A DNA stretch of 64,000 bases from positions 186,001 through 250,000 of the forward strand of contig NZ_JAPNLJ010000008.1 of NCBI RefSeq assembly GCF_026627445.1, given 5' to 3'. A model generated the notes under the pieces. The model was not told where the DNA came from. It saw nothing but the letters and a program-made list of their open reading frames with translations, and ran no database searches. Shown in pieces: positions 58,975-64,000 of this stretch. Each line of letters opens with the position of its first letter. Positions within the stretch are counted from its first letter, which is position 1. The translations under genes were made by a program, and so were the position numbers. The DNA comes from Streptomyces sp. H27-H1 (GTDB lineage: Bacteria > Actinomycetota > Actinomycetes > Streptomycetales > Streptomycetaceae).

Positions 58975-59424
58975 TCAGAGGGTTTCCGACGGCCCCCGGG
59001 GCGGCCGGGCCGCGGTGTCGAGGTAGAAGGCGTCGATGCTCTGTACGGCCTGCTCGAACGCTTCGAGGTTGACCGGCTTCGTCACGTAGGCGTTGGCGTG
59101 GCTGCTGTACGCGCCGTGGATGTCGTCCGGCGCGGAGGACGTGGTGAGGACCACCACGGGGATCGTCTGGAGCTCGGCGTCGCTCTTCAGGACGCGCAGC
59201 AGGTCACGGCCGTTCATCCGGGGCATGTTCAGGTCGAGCACGATCAGGTCGGGACGTACGCTCCCCGGTGCGCGCAGGTACTCCAGGGCGGCGACTCCGT
59301 CGGTGACCTGGATGAGGTTGCGGGCCCCGCGCTCCGAGAGGGCTTCTTCGATGAGCATGGCATCCGCGGCGTCGTCCTCGACGAGCAGCACATCGAACGG
59401 GCGGGCGGGTGCGGTCATCATCAT
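58975..59424 (-). CDS. Single-domain response regulator (Rcp1-like)
   Basis: The 149-aa protein is a receiver domain only: VLLVEDDAADAMLIEEALSE (acidic pair), LIVLDLNMPRMNGRDLLRVL (phospho-Asp), VVVLTTSSAPDDI (Thr) and YVTKPVNLEAFEQ (Lys). No output domain, as in Rcp1/CheY-type partners of phytochrome-like kinases. Three ATGs in a row (59424, 59421, 59418) are possible starts; GGAG is just upstream. The divergent CHASE3 kinase is the obvious partner. Confidence 0.9.
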   Translation of the reverse strand: MMMTAPARPFDVLLVEDDAADAMLIEEALSERGARNLIQVTDGVAALEYLRAPGSVRPDLIVLDLNMPRMNGRDLLRVLKSDAELQTIPVVVLTTSSAPDDIHGAYSSHANAYVTKPVNLEAFEQAVQSIDAFYLDTAARPPRGPSETL

Positions 59425-59634
59425 TGCTCCGTGGGTGCGTTGTGGGTGTGGTCGAAGAGGCCCGGCCGGCGGCCAGGAGTTCCCTGGCGGATCATGCCGC
59501 ATGCCTGGCCGATCCGTGGGTATGCGCCATCCGGGCGGGCATCCCGCACGGCTGCTTCGCGCTGGATCCGTCCGGCGGCGCGCACTGGGCGGCGCTCACT
59601 GTGCATACCCAGCACAGTAAGTCCCCGGACTGAA

Positions 59635-59660
59635 CTTACGATAACAACGCCAGTCGTAAG
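59635..59660. promoter_or_regulatory. Inverted repeat upstream of the kinase
   Basis: CTTACGA (59635-59641) and TCGTAAG (59654-59660) with a 12-base spacer, 62 bases upstream of the kinase start. Confidence 0.45.
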
Positions 59661-59721
59661 CCCTCTACAGTGTGCGCCACGTCCCTGGAGGGAAGACGAC
59701 GACACTGGAGGGGTGCGGAGA

Positions 59722-61329
59722 ATGACGGGGGAGGAGAAGCCGCCGCGTGCGCGGCGGCTTTCGACGTGGACGACCAGGCGCTGGCTTCAAGTCGGGGTGG
59801 CCGTGTCGATGACGGCCCTGGTCCTGCTCGGGGTGACCGGCTCCTGGGTGCTGGCCCGCACGTCTTCGATCAGCGAGAACCTCGTGGATGTGAGGTCTCC
59901 TGCCGTGACCACCGCGTTCCGCCTGGAGTCGGCCCTGCTGAACCAGGAAACCGGGATCCGCGGCTACGGCCTCACGGGGTCCCCGGAGTTCGTAGTCCCT
60001 TATCGGCAGGGACTCGCCGATCAGAAGACGTACATGGCCACCCTCGCGGAACTGCTGGCCCCGGACCGCGCCGGCCTCGCCGACCTGAACAGGGTCCAGG
60101 AGTCCGTGACCCGGTGGCAGGAGAGGATCGCGCAGCCGATCGCCGCCACGCCGCCCGGGTCTCCTTCGCCCCTGGCCACCGAACGTGCCGAGGAGGGCAA
60201 AGTGGCCTTCGACGCGGTACGGACGGCTCTGCGGGAACAGCAGGAGCGACTCCGCGCCGACGGCGTCCGGGTCGGCGAGGACCTGTCCGACACGATGAGA
60301 CTGCGCAACGGGCTGTTCACCGCCATCGCCGTACTCATCGCCGCCCTCGTGGGCCTGGCCTTCGAAGGGCTGCGCCGAGGGATCACCACACCGCTCGAAC
60401 TCCTCGGGGCGGACGCCCGCATCATCACCGACGGCGACTTCGACCACGCCATCACCCCCACCGGGCCGGCCGACCTGCGACGTCTGAGCATCGAGATCGA
60501 CTTCATGCGCCGCCGACTCGTACGGGAGCTGGCGTCGAGCGAGGAGACACGGCTGCGCCTCGACGCGCAGGCCGCCGACCTGCAGCGCTCCAACGCCGAG
60601 CTCGAACAGTTCGCCTACGTCGCCTCCCACGACCTGCAGGAGCCGCTGCGCAAGATCTCCAGCTTCACCCAGCTCCTGCAGCGGCGTTACGGAGAGCAGC
60701 TCGATGCCCGGGCCGACCAGTACATCGACTTCGTGGTCGACGGCGCGAACCGCATGCAGATCCTCATCAACGACCTCCTCGACTTCTCCCGGGTGGGCCG
60801 GGTCCACCAGACCCACCAGGAAGTCGCCCTGGACACGGTGCTGGAGGGCGCCCTGTCCTCGCTGAGCGTGAGCATCGAGGAAGCCGGAGCCGTGATCACC
60901 CATGATCCGCTGCCGTCCCTGGTCGCCGACCCCACCCAGATGGGCATGCTGTGGCAGAACCTGATCGGCAACGCCGTGAAGTTCCGCCGCCCGGAGGAGA
61001 CGCCGAAGATCCACGTCTCGGCGGTGCGGGAAGGCGACCTGTGGCGGTTCGCGGTGACCGACAACGGCATCGGCATCGCTCCCGAGTACGCCGATAAGGT
61101 GTTCGTCATCTTCCAGCGCCTCCACACCAAGGACGTCTACGGCGGCAGCGGCATCGGCCTGGCCATGTGCAAGAAGATCGTCGAGTTCCACGGCGGGACC
61201 ATCTTCGTCGACCCCGAACACGAGCTGGGCACCCGCATCACCTTCACGCTCGCCCGCCAACTGCCCAAGCCCGCCGGTCAGTTCATCCCGGTGGAAGCGA
61301 CGCGGTCCGCCGAGGAGCCCACGAGATGA
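59722..61329 (+). CDS. CHASE3 sensor histidine kinase
   Basis: The 535-aa protein has transmembrane helix 1 (about 22-44), an extracytoplasmic CHASE3 domain (about 45-180; LNQETGIRGYGLTGSPEFVV), helix 2 (about 193-213) and HAMP. The kinase core follows: phospho-His in FAYVASHDLQEPLRKISSFT (about residue 303), N-box WQNLIGNAVKFR, VTDNGIGI and GGSGIGLAMCKKIVEFHGG. The HDLQEPLRK box is typical of phytochrome-like kinases working with single-domain receivers such as the divergent 58975 gene. Its stop overlaps the next start (ATGA). Confidence 0.93.
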   Translation: MTGEEKPPRARRLSTWTTRRWLQVGVAVSMTALVLLGVTGSWVLARTSSISENLVDVRSPAVTTAFRLESALLNQETGIRGYGLTGSPEFVVPYRQGLADQKTYMATLAELLAPDRAGLADLNRVQESVTRWQERIAQPIAATPPGSPSPLATERAEEGKVAFDAVRTALREQQERLRADGVRVGEDLSDTMRLRNGLFTAIAVLIAALVGLAFEGLRRGITTPLELLGADARIITDGDFDHAITPTGPADLRRLSIEIDFMRRRLVRELASSEETRLRLDAQAADLQRSNAELEQFAYVASHDLQEPLRKISSFTQLLQRRYGEQLDARADQYIDFVVDGANRMQILINDLLDFSRVGRVHQTHQEVALDTVLEGALSSLSVSIEEAGAVITHDPLPSLVADPTQMGMLWQNLIGNAVKFRRPEETPKIHVSAVREGDLWRFAVTDNGIGIAPEYADKVFVIFQRLHTKDVYGGSGIGLAMCKKIVEFHGGTIFVDPEHELGTRITFTLARQLPKPAGQFIPVEATRSAEEPTR

Positions 61330-62120
61330 CCACCACCGTGGCAACCGCTCCCGGTACGGCGCCCGGCGAACCCACCTACCGGATCCTCCTCGTCGAGGAC
61401 GACCAAGGCGACGCGGTGCTGGTCGAGGAGCTCCTCCTCGACACGGGACTGCCGTTCGAGCTCATCGTCCACGGATGCCTGGCCGAGGCCCGCGCCGAAC
61501 TGGCGATCCGTCCGGTCGATTGCATCCTGCTCGATCTGCACCTGCCCGACGCCTCGGGCCCGGCCGCCGTGACGGCCGTACGCCGGTTCGCCCCGCACAC
61601 CGCCGTGGTCGTCCTGACCGGTCTGTCCGAGACGCAGGCCGGCGCCGACGCGATGGCCGCCGGCGCCCAGGACTACCTCGTCAAAGGCAAGGTCGAAGCG
61701 GACCTGATGCACCGGACGGTCCGCTACGCCGTCTACCGCAGCCGGACCGAACGCGCCATCCTGGAAGCCCAGGAGGCCCGCCTGCGCGCCGAGGAGAACG
61801 CCCGCCTGGAGCGCGGACTCCTGCCCCGCCCCATCCTCGGCACCTCCACGGTGACGGTGACCACCCGCTACCTGCCCGGCTCCGAAAGGGCGCTGCTCGG
61901 CGGGGACTTCCTCGACGTGGTGGAAGCCGACGACGGGCTCTTGCACGTGGTCGTCGGCGACGTCAGCGGACACGGTCCCGATGCCGCGGCGCTCGGAGTC
62001 TGCCTGCGCATCGCCTGGCGCTCGCTGGTGCTCGGCGGACATCGCGGCCCCGACCTGCTCCACCTCATGGAACGCATCCTGATCGCCGAGCGCGGGCTCC
62101 AGACGCTGTTCGCGACCTGA
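61326..62120 (+). CDS. Receiver-PP2C phosphatase (RsbU-like), N-terminal part ended by UGA
   Basis: The visible 264 aa hold a receiver domain (ILLVEDDQGDAVLVEELLLD; CILLDLHLPDASGPAAVTAV; DYLVKGKVEA), a coiled linker (ILEAQEARLRAEENARLERG), and the first half of a SpoIIE/PP2C phosphatase (LLGGDFLDVVEADDGLLHVV; VGDVSGHGPDAAALGV). The frame stops at a UGA (62118-62120) in the middle of the phosphatase, although homology continues in frame to 62522. Such proteins dephosphorylate STAS anti-anti-sigma factors. The ATG overlaps the kinase stop, so both come from one mRNA. Without the second half, phosphatase activity is doubtful. Confidence 0.85.
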   Translation: MTTTVATAPGTAPGEPTYRILLVEDDQGDAVLVEELLLDTGLPFELIVHGCLAEARAELAIRPVDCILLDLHLPDASGPAAVTAVRRFAPHTAVVVLTGLSETQAGADAMAAGAQDYLVKGKVEADLMHRTVRYAVYRSRTERAILEAQEARLRAEENARLERGLLPRPILGTSTVTVTTRYLPGSERALLGGDFLDVVEADDGLLHVVVGDVSGHGPDAAALGVCLRIAWRSLVLGGHRGPDLLHLMERILIAERGLQTLFAT

Positions 62121-62522
62121 GCCCTCCTCACCTTCGACCAGGCCGCCGGGACCGCCACGGTTCACCTGGCCGGCCATCACGACCCCCTCCTTACCACGGC
62201 GGCGGACGGCACGCGCGAAGTCCCCGCCGCACACGGCATTGCCCTGGGCATCGCCCCGGAACTGCGCAGCTGGCCCGTCACGGTGATCCCCCTCCCGGCG
62301 GCCGGAGCCCTGACCCTCTACACCGACGGCCTCACCGAAGGGCACAACGGCGACGCGGCCGAGCGCCTCGGCGTCGAGGGGCTGCTCACCCTGATCGACC
62401 GCCTGCCGCACACGGACCCGGCCGCGCACGTGGACAGCGTCATCAAGGAGGTGCACGCCCTCAACGCCGGGCGGCACTCCGACGACCTCGCCGTACTCCG
62501 CCTGGACTGGCGTCGGCGGTAG
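62121..62522 (+). pseudogene. C-terminal half of the PP2C phosphatase, same frame after UGA
   Basis: Directly after the UGA the frame reads ALLTFDQAAGTATVHLAGHH, then GIALGIAPELRSWPV, ALTLYTDGLTEGHN (metal Asp region) and RHSDDLAVLRLDWRRR, the normal end of a SpoIIE phosphatase. One base change at the UGA would restore a 398-codon gene. Natural nonsense mutation, sequencing error or read-through cannot be told apart here. Confidence 0.75.
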
Positions 62523-62558
62523 GTCCGGACGGGGCGTCGGCGGTAGGTCCGGACGGGG
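62511..62558. repeat. 24-bp perfect tandem duplication
   Basis: The unit CGTCGGCGGTAGGTCCGGAC plus GGGG occurs twice back to back, so the natural TAG stop at 62520-62522 is duplicated 24 bases later. Confidence 0.85.
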
Positions 62559-62621
62559 CCGAGTGCGGAGCCCTCCGGACCTGCCTGCGCCTGCCCGAGG
62601 ACCCGTATCCGGCCCCTGGGG

Positions 62622-62804
62622 TCAGCGTCTGCGGCCCCGCCCACGGGACGCCAGCCGGTCGCCGATGCCGGCGAGGTGCAGTGCGAGCACGGCGAGACCG
62701 ATCAGCATGAAGTTGGTCGAGCTCAGCACGTCGTTGGTGGAGATGTGAGTCGCGTTGATCAGGAACGCGATGAAGAACAGTACTGCGGCGGTGATGCCCA
62801 GCAT
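62622..62804 (-). CDS. 60-aa two-helix membrane protein
   Basis: It begins MLGITAAVLFFIAFLINATH and has a second helix FMLIGLAVLALHLAGIG, then a basic tail ending RGRGRRR. AAAGGGG lies 8 bases before the ATG, favouring this start over a longer frame at 62858. Small actinobacterial membrane protein of unknown function. Confidence 0.7.
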   Translation of the reverse strand: MLGITAAVLFFIAFLINATHISTNDVLSSTNFMLIGLAVLALHLAGIGDRLASRGRGRRR

Positions 62805-62920
62805 GGTCGGGCCCCTTTCGGTCGATGACCGCCGTGTGCCCCGCCGGAACGGGAACATGAGTGGCCGCCCGACGTATTCGCACCGCGCATCATCCGGCCG
62901 TGACGGGCCAGAAGGCCCTC

Positions 62921-64000
62921 ATGAAGCGAAGTCGCGGTTCTTCGGTGCGCGGTGCCTGGCCACTCCTGCTCCTGCCCGCCCAAGCGGCCCTGATGGTGGG
63001 CCTGGGAGGGCTGGTCACCGGACAGGCCGCCCTGCACCGGCCTCTGTCGGCCGAGGCATCCGCCGTGCAGGCGTTGGCGGAGCGCCGCCGCGAACCGTTC
63101 ACCGGCGTAACGGAGTTGTTCTCCCTCCTCGCCAGTACGCAGGCGGTCGTCGGCGTGACGCTGGTCTGCGTCGTCGCCCTGCTCGTGCTTCCGCGGGTCC
63201 CGCTCCGGACCGAAGCACTGTTCCTCGGAGTCTCGGTCGCCGCGCAGTCGGCGGTGTTCCTGGTGGTGACGGCCTTCGTCGACCGGCCGCGTCCCGCCGT
63301 TCCCCATCTGGACGCCGCGCCGCCGACGTCGAGCTTCCCCTCCGGGCACGTCGGGGCGGCCCTCGCGCTCTACGGGGGACTGGCCGTCATCGCCGTGCTT
63401 CGCCTGCGCGGCCCCTGGCGCCATGCCCTGGCGGGCTTCCTGTTGCTGCTCGCGCCGGCCGTCGCACTGTCGCGGATGTACCGGGGCATGCACTATCCCA
63501 GCGACGTGGCCGCAGGCCTGCTCAACGGTGCGGCGACCCTGCTGATCACGGGGTTCGCGCTGCTGTACGGGAGGCAGTCCACACCGGAGCCGGACCGCGC
63601 GGAGCGGCCCGCCGGGGAGTCCGCGCCGCACACCGGCGGCCGGGTCGTCGTGGTGCGCCACCCGCACGGCTGCCCGGACGAACTCGCCGACACGATCGGC
63701 GCAGTGCTGCGCAGCCACGGCCACCGGGATCCGCGGTGGATCCTGACCTCCGCCGAGCGGGCCTGCGGCACCCTGGCCGAGGAGCTGCCCGCCGTCCGGC
63801 CCACCCTCGTAGTGGTCTGCGGAGGCGACGGAACCCTGCGGGCCTGCGCCGACATCCTGGCCGGCACCGGGATCCCGCTGGCCGTGGTGCCCTGCGGCAC
63901 CGGCAACCTCCTCGCCAGGAACCTGGGCCTCCCCATGGACCCGGCCCGCGCCCTCGAAGAGTCCCTGGCCGGCGACAGCTTCGGGATCGACGTCGCACGG
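62921..64000 (+). CDS. PAP2 phosphatase - diacylglycerol kinase fusion, cut by the window edge
   Basis: 360 codons are visible with no stop. The first about 220 residues are a membrane PAP2 phosphatase with intact motifs: FVDRPRPAVPH, TSSFPSGHVGAALALY and SRMYRGMHYPSD. From about residue 245 a lipid/diacylglycerol kinase catalytic domain follows: RVVVVRHPHGCPDELAD, VVCGGDGTLRACADILAG and IPLAVVPCGTGNLLARNLGL. So one polypeptide pairs a lipid phosphatase with a lipid kinase. AGAAGG lies 5-6 bases before ATG 62921; GTG 62900 is an alternative. Confidence 0.88.
   Translation, partial: MKRSRGSSVRGAWPLLLLPAQAALMVGLGGLVTGQAALHRPLSAEASAVQALAERRREPFTGVTELFSLLASTQAVVGVTLVCVVALLVLPRVPLRTEALFLGVSVAAQSAVFLVVTAFVDRPRPAVPHLDAAPPTSSFPSGHVGAALALYGGLAVIAVLRLRGPWRHALAGFLLLLAPAVALSRMYRGMHYPSDVAAGLLNGAATLLITGFALLYGRQSTPEPDRAERPAGESAPHTGGRVVVVRHPHGCPDELADTIGAVLRSHGHRDPRWILTSAERACGTLAEELPAVRPTLVVVCGGDGTLRACADILAGTGIPLAVVPCGTGNLLARNLGLPMDPARALEESLAGDSFGIDVAR

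Noticed and set aside
62118..62120. UGA as selenocysteine codon
   Set aside because: No SECIS-like hairpin was recognised after it and PP2C phosphatases are not known selenoproteins; a nonsense change or sequence error is simpler.

Overview
The window is high-GC DNA with strong Shine-Dalgarno sites, GTG/TTG starts and leaderless-type promoters. Its families are typical of streptomycetes: a DUF6479-like small membrane protein, STAS and RsbW-like regulators, hemerythrin (HHE) proteins, a DasR-type chitinase promoter and a SMI1 protein. I infer a Streptomyces or close relative, chromosomal, in an accessory or arm-like region, because decayed genes are frequent.

1-10.3 kb is a stress-flavoured block. 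It holds the truncated end of a secreted Asp-box protein, two hemerythrin-domain proteins, small membrane proteins, a HAD phosphatase, topoisomerase IB with an apparent N-terminal frameshift, a DJ-1/PfpI protein, an RsbW-like ATPase, a coupled pair of related acidic proteins and a STAS anti-anti-sigma factor. 10.3-24.2 kb is mixed and rich in remnants: pieces of a methyltransferase, a CPBP protease, a histidine kinase, a TIGR03086-type protein and a TetR regulator. They lie among intact genes for SMI1, VOC, amidase, CAP, saccharopine-dehydrogenase-like, winged-helix, questin-oxidase-like and GH18 chitinase proteins. 24.2-29.9 kb has a GlxA/AraC regulator, a secreted M9 collagenase and a deoxynucleoside kinase.

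30-39.6 kb is the most interesting part: a seven-gene minus-strand operon. In order of transcription it encodes a CoA ligase fused to a hotdog thioesterase, an FAD monooxygenase/OYE fusion resembling salicylyl-CoA 5-hydroxylase, a nitrilase, a gentisate-1,2-dioxygenase-like bicupin, an FAH-family hydrolase, a maleate cis-trans isomerase and a PaaX regulator. Together they read as a CoA-dependent salicylate-to-gentisate route, with a nitrile-hydrolysing entry and a route to fumarate through maleate. The same promoter module (31 of 44 bases identical, same -35/-10 spacing) lies upstream of a carboxylesterase at 44.2-45.8 kb, suggesting that salicylate or related esters feed the same pathway.

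Interleaved with it, 40-51.6 kb holds a LacI regulator with four TTACACG-type sites. These lie upstream of an alpha/beta hydrolase, of lacI itself, and of an MFS transporter - secreted SurE-like - secreted type-B esterase gene set. This block also has a PAP2-fold protein in which both catalytic histidines are glutamine.

51.7-64 kb carries a TetR regulator with an N5-(carboxyethyl)ornithine-synthase-like enzyme, a BCCT transporter, an Mrr-like nuclease, PRC-barrel and YbdK-type proteins. It ends with a light/stress-style signalling set: a response regulator, a CHASE3 histidine kinase and a receiver-PP2C phosphatase interrupted by an in-frame UGA. The last gene is a PAP2-diacylglycerol-kinase fusion cut by the window edge. 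No rRNA, tRNA, CRISPR array or complete insertion sequence was seen.
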